Assembly: GCA_009919985.1 (NCBI GenBank)
Contig: RGAX01000168.1
Span: 1 to 6,210, forward strand
Direction: 5' to 3'
Source of the DNA: Opitutaceae bacterium
GTDB taxonomy: Bacteria; Verrucomicrobiota; Verrucomicrobiia; Opitutales; Opitutaceae
DNA: 6,210 nucleotides
Every line of letters begins with the position of its first letter. Within the stretch, counting starts at the first letter, position 1. The translations under genes and the position numbers were made by a program. Below, piece by piece: positions 1 through 6,210 of this stretch. The notes beneath the pieces were generated by a model. That model was not told where the DNA came from, made no database searches, and saw only the letters and a list, made by a program, of their open reading frames with translations.

Positions 1-900
1 GGCTTTTTCAAAAACCGACTGCTGCTCACCGGCGGCCTCCGCTCCGACCGAAGCGCGACCGGCACCAGCAGCCGGCTTACGGGACTGCGCACCGCGGCCG
101 CCAAGGTCACGCTGAACTCCTACCGCTACGGCGCTACTTTCAAAATCACTTCCGCCTTGTCGGTCTACGCGGTTAAAAGCGTGCAGAATGACGCTCCTTC
201 CAACGTGGCCCGTTACAACGGCCTGCTCCCCGGCGACCCGCGGCGCGATGAGTTCTTTTCGGTCACTCCTTTGACCGAACTCCAGGAATTCGGCGTCAAA
301 GGCGAAGCGCTACAAGGCCGCTTGTCGTTCACGGCCACGTATTGGGAAATGATCCGGGTAGGCAGCACGATTAATGTTTTGGCTAACGGAGTTTCCCAAG
401 GACAGAACGTGACTTTTGGTACAGTTTCCGAGATCCCGGGCGCTCAATCGAAGGGTTACGAAATCACAGCCTATGGTAGCATCACGGATCGGCTAGCCGT
501 CATCGCCAATTTCACCGATTTAAACACCAGCCAAGGCTTCACCGGACAGCAGAATGCGCTCGGCTGGACGACGGCGTCCAACCCTGGCCGCATCCCCTTG
601 CGCTTCGCTCCGGATTGGAACGCCAATCTCTTCCTGAAATATAGTTTCCGCGACGCCAAGCGCCAGGGCTGGGAAGTGAAGGGTGGCATTGCTGCCATCG
701 GCTCGCTCCTCACCCAGATTACCGGATTTGGCCTCTCCAAAATTCCCGATAGCCAGAAAAGCTACGATGTCGGCGCGGGCTACCGTTGGAAGAATTACAA
801 CTTTGACTTGATGGTCACCAACCTGACCAACGACCCGTTCCTGATCACGCGCGACCAGGCGCCGCGTACGTATCGCTTCAGCGTTTCTGCGACCTTCTAA
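1..900 (+). CDS. TonB-dependent outer-membrane receptor, C-terminal part (5' truncated by window)
   Basis: The frame is open from base 1 and ends at TAA 898-900, giving 299 codons; the plug domain and most of the barrel lie to the left of the window. The visible part reads as the last strands of a 22-stranded TonB-dependent barrel. It shows alternating polar and hydrophobic strands, an LTELQEFGVKGEALQGRLS-like strand-turn-strand near codons 91-109, the SKGYEI strand near codon 153, and a closing segment with VTNLTNDPF followed by RTYRFSVSATF. The terminal aromatic Phe is the usual outer-membrane assembly signal. Such receptors import iron chelates, cobalamin or oligosaccharides using TonB-ExbBD energy; the ligand cannot be read from the C-terminus. 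A TTG at 157 could be mistaken for a start, but the same receptor-like sequence runs on upstream of it. The next gene on this strand begins 157 bases downstream, after a probable terminator. Confidence 0.9.
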   Translation, partial: GFFKNRLLLTGGLRSDRSATGTSSRLTGLRTAAAKVTLNSYRYGATFKITSALSVYAVKSVQNDAPSNVARYNGLLPGDPRRDEFFSVTPLTELQEFGVKGEALQGRLSFTATYWEMIRVGSTINVLANGVSQGQNVTFGTVSEIPGAQSKGYEITAYGSITDRLAVIANFTDLNTSQGFTGQQNALGWTTASNPGRIPLRFAPDWNANLFLKYSFRDAKRQGWEVKGGIAAIGSLLTQITGFGLSKIPDSQKSYDVGAGYRWKNYNFDLMVTNLTNDPFLITRDQAPRTYRFSVSATF

Positions 901-962
901 GTGCTCTCCCCCAGCCGGGCAGCGTGCCGGCCACCCTTTCTGAAAGAGCGCACCGAACAGAT

Positions 963-1000
963 CCACCCTTACTAGCAGTTCGACACAAAGGGTGGTTTTC
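963..1000 (+). terminator. Probable rho-independent terminator after the receptor gene
   Basis: CCACCCTT (963-970) is perfectly complementary to AAGGGTGG (988-995), with a 17-base loop, and TTTTCTC follows at once. It lies 62 bases after the receptor stop, as expected for its terminator. A second copy of the left arm (CCACCCTTT, 931-939) could pair with the same right arm (987-995), so two mutually exclusive folds are possible. The T-run is short and the loop long, so termination may be partial. Confidence 0.5.
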
Positions 1001-1057
1001 TCGCGTGGATTGGCACTACGCTCAGATTTGTCGCTCGGTCTTATTCCTTCCTTCTTT

Positions 1058-3097
1058 ATGCACTGCCTTTCTTTCTCCGTCCATCTTGCCTTGATAGCGG
1101 CTTTGGCCGCTCCCCTGCACGCGGCCGAATCGGAGGTATTGCCGCGCCTCGCCCACAACAACGCCGGCCTCCTCACCGACCTCGGTGTCGGCCTTTGGGC
1201 GTGGCCTTTACCGATGGACTATAATGGCGACGGGCTCATGGACCTAGTCGTCGTCTGCACGGACAAACCCCACAATGGCACCTGGTTTTTTGAAAATAGC
1301 GGCCAGATCGACCCGCAGCTTAAGCTTCCGATTTTCAAGCCCGCTGTGCTCATTGGTAAATCGGAGCAATCGGTCGGCATTTCCTATGTCACCGGTCAGC
1401 CTGTTGTCACCGCGACTGCTAGCTTCAAGGCCGACGCTACCTACCATTATAGCGGCAACACCTATCCGGACTTCCTGAACTCGCAGTTCACCAAACCTAA
1501 GCCGCTTGGAGCGCCGGAGAAGATCCTGACGGAACCCGGCAATATCCGCCAAAACCAGTGGCAGCTCGTCGACTTTGACGGCGATGGCGCGCTTGATGTT
1601 TCCGTCGGCATCGATTTCTGGGGCGACTTCGGGCCGCTCAACGGCGGCGAGGGCGCGTTCAACGCAAAGGGTGAGTGGACGCGCGGCAAACTACGCGGCT
1701 ATGTCTACATTATCCGCAATACGGGTACAACGGACAAACCCGTTTACGCCGCGCCAATCCGACTGCAGGCCGGCGGCCAAGACGTCGATCCCTATGGCAT
1801 GCCCTCGCCGATGTGGGGCGATTTCCGCGGCATCGGTAAACTTGATCTAATCTGCGGCGAGTTTCGCGACGGCTTCACCTTCTACGAGAACATTGGTACG
1901 CGCACAGCGCCCGTTTATGCGACGGGTCGTGCCCTCGTAAGTGCGGGTATTCCAGTCAAAATGGACCTCTGCATGATCACGCCGACGGCGGTGGACTTTA
2001 ACGGCGATGGTTTCCTGGACATCGTGTGCGGCGACGAAGACGGTCGCGTGGCGTTCCTGGAAAACACCGGTAAGATCGTAGACGGCATCCCGCAATTTTT
2101 GCCGCCGCGTTACTTCCGTCAGTTCGCCGCAGACGTCAAATTCGGCGCGCTCGCCACGCCCTACGCCGTCGATTGGGATGGCGACGGTCTCGAAGACATC
2201 ATATCCGGCAACAGTGCCGGTTACATCGCATTCATAAAAAATTTGGGCGGTTCGCCCCCGCGCTGGGCGGCTCCCGTTTATCTCTCGGCCGCGGGCCGAC
2301 TCATCCGCGAGCAAGCCGGTCCGAACGGATCCATCCAGGGCCCGGCCGAAGCAAAGTGGGGCTATTCGATCCTCAGCGTTGCCGACTGGGACGGCGACGG
2401 TTTGCCCGACATCATGACCAACGGTATCTGGGGGAAAGTCATGTGGTATAAAAATATCGGCACCCGTACCGCACCGCGCCTCGCGCCCGGCCGTCTGGTC
2501 GAACTCGCGCCCGGCTCTCCCGCTCAAAAAGCCCCCTGGAATTGGTGGAGCCCGCAGGGCCGCGAACTCGTCAGCCAGTGGCGCACCACCCCGCAAATGG
2601 TCGATTGGAACGGCGACGGGCTTATGGACCTCGTAATGTCCGATGGCGAAGGCTATCTTGCCCTTTTTGAACGCAGACGCGCGCCCGACGGCTCGCTCAC
2701 TCTCGCGCCGCCTCAACGCGTTTTCTGGAGCCAGGGAGCAAGCGTCTTCAGCAGCAACGGTGTCCCTCAAAATAAGGAGTCGGGTTTGCTCCGGCTCAAC
2801 AACGGCGACTTCGGCCGAGGCGGAAGGCGCACGTTCTGCACGGTTGATTGGGACGGCGACGGCCAATTGGACATTCTGATGAACAGCAGTCCCAACGTTA
2901 ACTTCTTCCGCAATCTCGGTAAAAACGACGCTGGCCAGTGGGCTTTCCGTGACGAAGGTCCGGTTAGTACCCACGTGCTCGCCGGCCACGCGACAAAGCC
3001 CACCGTGATGCGGACCGCCGGAGTCACCGGCGTGACACTGCTAATCGGCGCCGAGGACGGCTTCTTTTACCAGCTTACCAATCCGCGCGCCAAATAA
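1058..3097 (+). CDS. Exported VCBS/FG-GAP repeat beta-propeller protein
   Basis: This 679-residue protein has eight D-x-[DN]-G-D-G-x-x-D type repeats at about residues 54, 172, 255, 313, 372, 443, 516 and 597. Each is followed by a hydrophobic strand (for example LVVV, IVCG, IMTN). These are the calcium-binding loops of VCBS/FG-GAP (integrin-alpha-like) propellers, each marking roughly one blade. The third (DFRGIGKLD) has lost acidic ligands. The gap between repeats 1 and 2 (118 residues) is long enough for a degenerate extra blade. Blade phrases such as FFENSG, FYENIGTRTAPVYA and WYKNIGTRTAPRLAPG recur between loops. The end (TLLIGAEDGFFYQL) looks like a last closing strand. I chose ATG 1058 because a hydrophobic segment (residues 10-20, LALIAALAAPL) and a signal-peptidase site near HAA/ES follow directly. 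This n-region has only His and no Lys or Arg, and no Shine-Dalgarno is visible. A GTG at 992 would add 22 residues including two Arg, but it lies inside the terminator stem. Likely periplasmic or surface-located. Family members include binding proteins and some polysaccharide or rhamnogalacturonan lyases, and no catalytic site is recognised here. Confidence 0.88.
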   Translation: MHCLSFSVHLALIAALAAPLHAAESEVLPRLAHNNAGLLTDLGVGLWAWPLPMDYNGDGLMDLVVVCTDKPHNGTWFFENSGQIDPQLKLPIFKPAVLIGKSEQSVGISYVTGQPVVTATASFKADATYHYSGNTYPDFLNSQFTKPKPLGAPEKILTEPGNIRQNQWQLVDFDGDGALDVSVGIDFWGDFGPLNGGEGAFNAKGEWTRGKLRGYVYIIRNTGTTDKPVYAAPIRLQAGGQDVDPYGMPSPMWGDFRGIGKLDLICGEFRDGFTFYENIGTRTAPVYATGRALVSAGIPVKMDLCMITPTAVDFNGDGFLDIVCGDEDGRVAFLENTGKIVDGIPQFLPPRYFRQFAADVKFGALATPYAVDWDGDGLEDIISGNSAGYIAFIKNLGGSPPRWAAPVYLSAAGRLIREQAGPNGSIQGPAEAKWGYSILSVADWDGDGLPDIMTNGIWGKVMWYKNIGTRTAPRLAPGRLVELAPGSPAQKAPWNWWSPQGRELVSQWRTTPQMVDWNGDGLMDLVMSDGEGYLALFERRRAPDGSLTLAPPQRVFWSQGASVFSSNGVPQNKESGLLRLNNGDFGRGGRRTFCTVDWDGDGQLDILMNSSPNVNFFRNLGKNDAGQWAFRDEGPVSTHVLAGHATKPTVMRTAGVTGVTLLIGAEDGFFYQLTNPRAK

Positions 3098-3129
3098 TCG
3101 AGGCCGATCAGCTTAACCAATTTTTCTAG

Positions 3130-3342
3130 AACACCTCTTTACGCCCAAGGGGAGTTTTTTCCGCCCGTTGGATTCTCGCCTACGTGCAATGGCGCGTGGA
3201 GCTCGCGCCCGCGAGGCGCGCACGTGGCTTTTTCAAAAATAGCCGCGTTATTAGCGGGGTACTCGCCTTAGGCCAGCACGGTCGAGTTCCCTCTCGTTTC
3301 GCACTCGAAGAGCTCAAGGGCGTACTCGCGAGCATGGCTTAA
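3130..3342 (+). other. Start-less 70-codon open stretch, possible gene remnant or intergenic repeat
   Basis: After TAG at 3127-3129 this frame stays open until TAA at 3340-3342. The peptide is rich in Arg, Ala and Leu and ends in a protein-like segment (PSRFALEELKGVLASMA). There is no ATG before the last few codons; the only GTGs (3184, 3196) lack a ribosome binding site. A second frame across the first part reads plausibly up to QK and then stops at the T5/A5 run (tag 3240-3242), which would fit a frameshifted relic. It begins 33 bases after the propeller gene stop and includes the GC-rich hairpin at 3182-3225. It may be a decayed gene end, a dispersed intergenic element, or chance openness in GC-rich DNA. 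I do not recognise a family. Confidence 0.2.
3182..3233 (+). terminator. GC-rich hairpin followed by T5, candidate terminator for the propeller gene
   Basis: ACGTGC (3182-3187) pairs with GCACGT (3220-3225), and inside it CTCGC (3202-3206) pairs with GCGAG (3211-3215) around a GCCC loop. GGC and then TTTTT (3229-3233) follow. It lies 85 bases beyond the propeller stop. The three bases before the T-run and the unpaired interior make it weaker than a textbook terminator. It could equally be a structured part of an intergenic repeat. Confidence 0.3.
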
Positions 3343-3453
3343 CTTGTCAGCGCCGTTGCCGCTGATCGCCAACGCCACCGACATTCGTGCACGCGCTGCT
3401 AGGGAGCTCGGTCGCTCTGCGAAAAGTTTCAGTAAATTCGCCACCGCGCTCAT
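3268..3453 (-). CDS. Doubtful small ORF, 61 residues
   Basis: ATG 3453-3451 to TAA 3270-3268 encodes 61 residues with Ala/Leu-rich helical character and one half with a mixed, protein-like composition (KLSHAREYALELFECETRG). A purine-rich stretch (GGAAAGAAGA) lies about ten bases upstream and could serve as a ribosome binding site. It overlaps, on the opposite strand, the start-less open stretch ending at 3342, so at most one of the two is likely to be meaningful. There is no recognised domain, signal peptide or membrane segment, and no partner gene is close on this strand: the hydrolase-like gene ends 235 bases upstream of its start. It may be a small hypothetical protein, the C-terminal relic of a lost gene, or a repeated intergenic element. 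Confidence 0.2.
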   Translation of the reverse strand: MSAVANLLKLFAERPSSLAARARMSVALAISGNGADKLSHAREYALELFECETRGNSTVLA

Positions 3454-3687
3454 GCCGCCGATCTTCTTTCCCGGGTCGTAGGCTGATATATTCGCCTATT
3501 TTTCCATGTGGCCTATGCTGTGAGTATTCTTGTAATATTACTGCCGAGCTCCGGGCACATTTAGGTAATACGCATTATCGCTCTCAAGCTGGGGTTTAGG
3601 CGTGAAAATCGTGCGGGCGTCCATCGGGCCACCGGGAAATATCCTCGCTTGGGTGAGGCGCGGGGCCCCACCCGAGGGGAAATTAGT
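3343..3687. other. Intergenic segment between convergent genes, no supported gene apart from the start of the doubtful ORF
   Basis: Apart from the first 111 bases, shared with the doubtful minus-strand ORF, I see no convincing coding sequence. The 70-codon plus-strand frame at 3387-3599 has Cys/Ser/Arg-rich, unprotein-like composition, no good start and no domain. Bases 3481-3540 contain 22 G/C of 60 (37%), well below the flanking genes. They include the perfect 10-base palindrome GTAATATTAC (3532-3541), with a near-palindrome TAATACGCATTAT (3567-3579) a little downstream. No clear sigma-70 promoter pair was found on either strand. Confidence 0.4.
3643..3677 (-). terminator. Weak candidate terminator hairpin after the hydrolase-like gene
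   Basis: On the minus strand, the bases just after the hydrolase stop can fold with CCTC/GAGG (3674-3677 with 3643-3646) and GGGTG/CACCC (3669-3673 with 3651-3655). A 3'-side bulge and a GC-rich loop containing GGGGCCCC complete the fold. The sequence that follows in the direction of transcription is ATATTTCC, a poor U-tract. It starts only 11 bases past the stop codon, which favours a role in ending or stabilising the transcript. Confidence 0.3.
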
Positions 3688-6210
3688 TTAGTGGGCGGTT
3701 GGGCTGGCCGTCTTTTTCTCGAGCCAGACTTCGCTGATACTGCAACCGCTGCCGTTGCCACCCAGTCCGGGCTCACGGGTCCAGTTTAAGGAAAGGGTGC
3801 CGGAGGCGGTGGCGGCGCGCGGGATATCAAAGGCGACCGGCGCAATGGGATTGGCGCGCGTGATGTAGGGGTGCACTTCGATCGTGCCGTTGGCGACGAG
3901 GCGGATCTTAGCTTTGGAGCGGATGTCGGGGTAGACCACGCGCACGCGGTATTCGGCGGTGGGATCGAGTTGGGTATAATTAAGGGTGACGCTGTTGTCG
4001 TTGAGGCCCCAGGCGAAATCGACCCACGAGGTGCGCAGAGGCAGGGGCGAGCCGACGCTGGCCGCCAGATGACCGTCAAGAGGGGTGCGCAGAAAGGCAG
4101 GATCGCGTTCATGGCCGAGACCGCGATCGAGGTGCGGTGAGGCGGAGGCGTTGCCAAGGTCGTCGTAGAAACCGCCGGGGCCAGGATTGGTCCAGGTTGT
4201 GATTTCCTCAAGTTGAGCGAGGCGGGCGGATTCTTTGTCGATTTGACGAATGGCGGCGAAGCGGGCGGCGAGCCACGCGCGGTTGTTAAGAGGGTAATCA
4301 AGGGTGTCCAAACTGGCGCCGCGGCCTTGGGCAATCGCACGGTAAAGCGGGACGCTGAGTTTCATTTTAATACTTTGAAACAAAGCTTCGGCGAGTTGGT
4401 GGGTGCGGGTGCGCCAGGCCAGGGCGGTAGGTTGCGTGATGGTTTGGTTGAGGATGTCTTCGGCTCGGTTCATCGCTTGGACCGCGCCCAGGGAGGGCGC
4501 GGTGCGGAGTGTCTCCATGGCGCTCGCCTCAAGCGCGGTTTCATGGATCAAGCGGGCGCGCACGGTGGCGTCGAAATACGCGCGGTACAGCCCCATCTGA
4601 AAGCGCCAATTTTGGAGGTCCCGCGGCGTGGCCGCGCGTTCCATCGCTTGGAATTGATTGAGGGTGGTATACACCTCTTCGTGAGGCAGGAGTGGGCCTT
4701 TCCAGTTACGCTCAAGGGCAAAAATACCTTGGGCGAAATCATCAGCGAGTCGTTCGCTAATGAAGTAGCGCCCGTAGTCACGCAGAACCTCTTGGAGCGA
4801 GGCGTCGGGATCCCAGCTCAGGCGGGACCAGACGGTTTTATTAATATCATCGGTGCAGCCTTCCGAGTAGGTGATGGCGCCAATCGTATGGGGTTGGAGC
4901 AGGCGGATGATGTTCGCCATGTCGTGCGGTCGGGTGGTGATGGGCTCGCGCGTCTGGGTGAGCACGAAGGCGCGGTCCCAATCGGCGATCGGGTATTGGC
5001 AGCTGCGAGTGTGGGTAATGTCGGGGTAGTAGCGGATTGGGTAGGAGGCGGGGACGCGCCGGCGGAATTCGGCCAGATCCATGTGCACCCAAGGCGCGAA
5101 AACCGCCCCAGCCAGCCAGGTAGGTTTTTGCTCGGTGAGGTAGCCGATGAAATAATCCATATCACTCTGGTTAAAACCCTGCGGCGAGAGCCACATGGTG
5201 GCTTTAGGGTGAAAACGGCGAAGGCTGGCCGTCTGTTTTTCTAGCAGCGGAAACATGAGGCGAGGCGGGGTGTGGCCGGGGTCGCCGCCGGGGACAAGAA
5301 TGGCATCGATGCGGGGCAGAGCGCTGAAAACCTCCGCCCACTCTTTGAGCGCGAAGGCGACGGTCTCCGGCTTGCTGTAATCTTCATCCATCGCGGGATA
5401 CCAGATCCACACATCCAAACCGTATGAGGCGGCGATGCGGGACATGCCGACCATCATGTCCAGTTGGGGCCGAGGAAAATGAGGGCTATCCGCATCGTCG
5501 TCGGTGCGCGGAGGCAGCAGCTCGATCGCGTTACACCCAAAAATAGCGAGCTCGCGAATGTAGCGTTCCCACTGAGGCAGATCCCAGCCGCTGTAAGAGT
5601 TGGGTTTCGGGCGGTAGGCGAGTTGATGGCCGCGTAAAGGGTAGCGCGGAGAAGTGGTAAGATTGAGGGGGCTTAGTAAGCCGGCCCGGGCCGGCCCGAA
5701 ATGCAGGGTGCGCAACAGGTGGCCCACGCCGAAGAGCACGCCGCGGGCGTCGCGACCCGCGATGATGATCATCGGTTTGGCGGAACCGGCCGCGCCCAGG
5801 GTGATCAGCTGATAGCCCTCGGCGCCCACCGTGTTTTCATTGAGCGCCGCCTCAGGCGCGCGGGCGCCGAGCAGCGTGCGCACTTGCGCAAAGCGCCCGA
5901 CGATAATCGTCGGTGAGTCGCCGGCCGGTAGCGCATGGACGACGGGCCATCGCACCAAGGTGCGTGATTCCGTTTCCTCAACCAACATGGCCACGGCTTT
6001 CTCCTCCGGACCGGAGAGGGTTGGCGGGGTGACGACCGTCGCCCGGGTCAGATCATAGTTTAAAGCTGGAAGTCCGAGGTTACGAGCGGCCGCAAATTTT
6101 TCCAAGGCGGGTGAAATTTGCGGTTGGGCTGAGAGAACCGTCGAGCACAAGGCCGTGGCGAGACTCAGGAGCGCTATCAATCGATGGGTGGGAGGCAGGG
6201 GCAGGGGTAG
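3688..6210 (-). CDS. Secreted glycoside-hydrolase-like protein, zincin-like N-domain plus TIM barrel (start probably outside window)
   Basis: The frame ends at TAA 3690-3688 and stays open to the right edge. The first available start is TTG at 6180 (830 residues, numbering used here). A signal peptide follows it (hydrophobic run, then VLSA before QPQ at residues 16-21), but its basic Arg lies just upstream in THRL. The true start is therefore probably beyond 6210. Residues 55-165 resemble the zincin-like N-domain that precedes barrels in GH20, GH67, GH84 and GH115 proteins (TIIVGRF, then MIIIAGRDARGVLFGVGHLLRTL-like strand-helix). Residues 178-460 look like a TIM barrel, with strands near YPLRGHQ, NAIELLPPR, DVWIWYPAMDED, DAILVPGGDPGH, TMWLSPQGF, IRYYPDITH and GAITYSEGCTDD. 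Residues 460-665 are mainly helical, and 715-825 form a beta-rich module, perhaps carbohydrate-binding. Acidic candidates are E220, D265-D267, D300, E440 and D444-D445. GH20 has GGDE where this has GGDP, so a standard hexosaminidase mechanism is doubtful. Probably periplasmic or extracellular; substrate unknown. Confidence 0.8.
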   Translation of the reverse strand, partial: LPLPLPPTHRLIALLSLATALCSTVLSAQPQISPALEKFAAARNLGLPALNYDLTRATVVTPPTLSGPEEKAVAMLVEETESRTLVRWPVVHALPAGDSPTIIVGRFAQVRTLLGARAPEAALNENTVGAEGYQLITLGAAGSAKPMIIIAGRDARGVLFGVGHLLRTLHFGPARAGLLSPLNLTTSPRYPLRGHQLAYRPKPNSYSGWDLPQWERYIRELAIFGCNAIELLPPRTDDDADSPHFPRPQLDMMVGMSRIAASYGLDVWIWYPAMDEDYSKPETVAFALKEWAEVFSALPRIDAILVPGGDPGHTPPRLMFPLLEKQTASLRRFHPKATMWLSPQGFNQSDMDYFIGYLTEQKPTWLAGAVFAPWVHMDLAEFRRRVPASYPIRYYPDITHTRSCQYPIADWDRAFVLTQTREPITTRPHDMANIIRLLQPHTIGAITYSEGCTDDINKTVWSRLSWDPDASLQEVLRDYGRYFISERLADDFAQGIFALERNWKGPLLPHEEVYTTLNQFQAMERAATPRDLQNWRFQMGLYRAYFDATVRARLIHETALEASAMETLRTAPSLGAVQAMNRAEDILNQTITQPTALAWRTRTHQLAEALFQSIKMKLSVPLYRAIAQGRGASLDTLDYPLNNRAWLAARFAAIRQIDKESARLAQLEEITTWTNPGPGGFYDDLGNASASPHLDRGLGHERDPAFLRTPLDGHLAASVGSPLPLRTSWVDFAWGLNDNSVTLNYTQLDPTAEYRVRVVYPDIRSKAKIRLVANGTIEVHPYITRANPIAPVAFDIPRAATASGTLSLNWTREPGLGGNGSGCSISEVWLEKKTASPTAH

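Noticed and set aside
520..1176. Minus-strand open frame (218 codons) spanning the receptor end, the gap and the propeller start
   Set aside because: It crosses two plus-strand genes and the terminator hairpin, has no domain, and has the composition of an antisense shadow.
1847..2989. Long minus-strand open frame (380 codons) opposite the propeller gene, with repeated VAVPI-like words
   Set aside because: The repeated words are the reverse-strand reading of the recurring DWDGDG-type codons. It has no domain, and the plus-strand frame is clearly the real gene.
3500..3530. Possible sigma-70 promoter on the plus strand (TTTCCA, about 18 bases, TATTCT)
   Set aside because: Only four of six bases match in each box, the spacing is approximate, and no gene follows on this strand.
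3533..3541. TAATATTAC, identical to the nonanucleotide nicked by Rep in geminivirus-type rolling-circle origins
   Set aside because: There is no flanking stem to present it as a loop, no Rep gene and no iterons. A nine-base match in an AT-rich spot is best taken as chance.
3387..3599. 70-codon plus-strand ORF in the convergent gap
   Set aside because: Its composition (Ser, Arg and Cys rich) is not protein-like. It starts at a GTG without a ribosome binding site and overlaps the AT-rich island.
4213..5244. Plus-strand open frame (343 codons) opposite the hydrolase-like gene
   Set aside because: It is rich in Gly, Val, Arg and Ala with no recognisable domain. It is the antisense shadow of a well-supported coding sequence in GC-rich DNA.

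Overview
The window looks like chromosomal DNA of a GC-rich Gram-negative bacterium that lives by degrading glycans. A TonB-dependent receptor and two large exported proteins with signal peptides show the two-membrane envelope. The style of the proteins (receptor C-terminus, VCBS repeat protein, secreted zincin-like/TIM-barrel hydrolase, starts without a clear Shine-Dalgarno) suits the Verrucomicrobiota, perhaps Opitutaceae. That assignment is an inference from style, not from a marker gene.

Layout: bases 1-900 (+) hold the last 299 codons of a TonB-dependent outer-membrane receptor, cut by the window edge. A 157-base gap follows, with a hairpin plus T-run that probably ends the receptor transcript. 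Bases 1058-3097 (+) encode a 679-residue exported VCBS/FG-GAP beta-propeller protein with eight calcium-loop-like repeats. About 590 bases (3098-3687) then separate this gene from a convergent one. This gap holds a GC-rich hairpin, a 70-codon open stretch without a start, a doubtful 61-codon ORF on the other strand, and an AT-rich island (37% GC over 3481-3540). Bases 3688-6210 (-) encode a secreted glycoside-hydrolase-like protein of at least 830 residues; its start probably lies beyond the right edge.

How the parts may fit together: the receptor would import an oligosaccharide or chelate across the outer membrane, the hydrolase-like protein would cut or bind glycan outside the cytoplasm, and the propeller protein would be an exported binding, scaffold or lyase-like partner. 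No regulator, transporter permease or second enzyme is visible, so joint function rests on proximity and export signals only. I saw no RNA gene, CRISPR array, transposase or clear insertion-sequence end. The least explained parts are the convergent intergenic segment and the hydrolase-like protein, whose barrel has GGDP where GH20 enzymes have GGDE.
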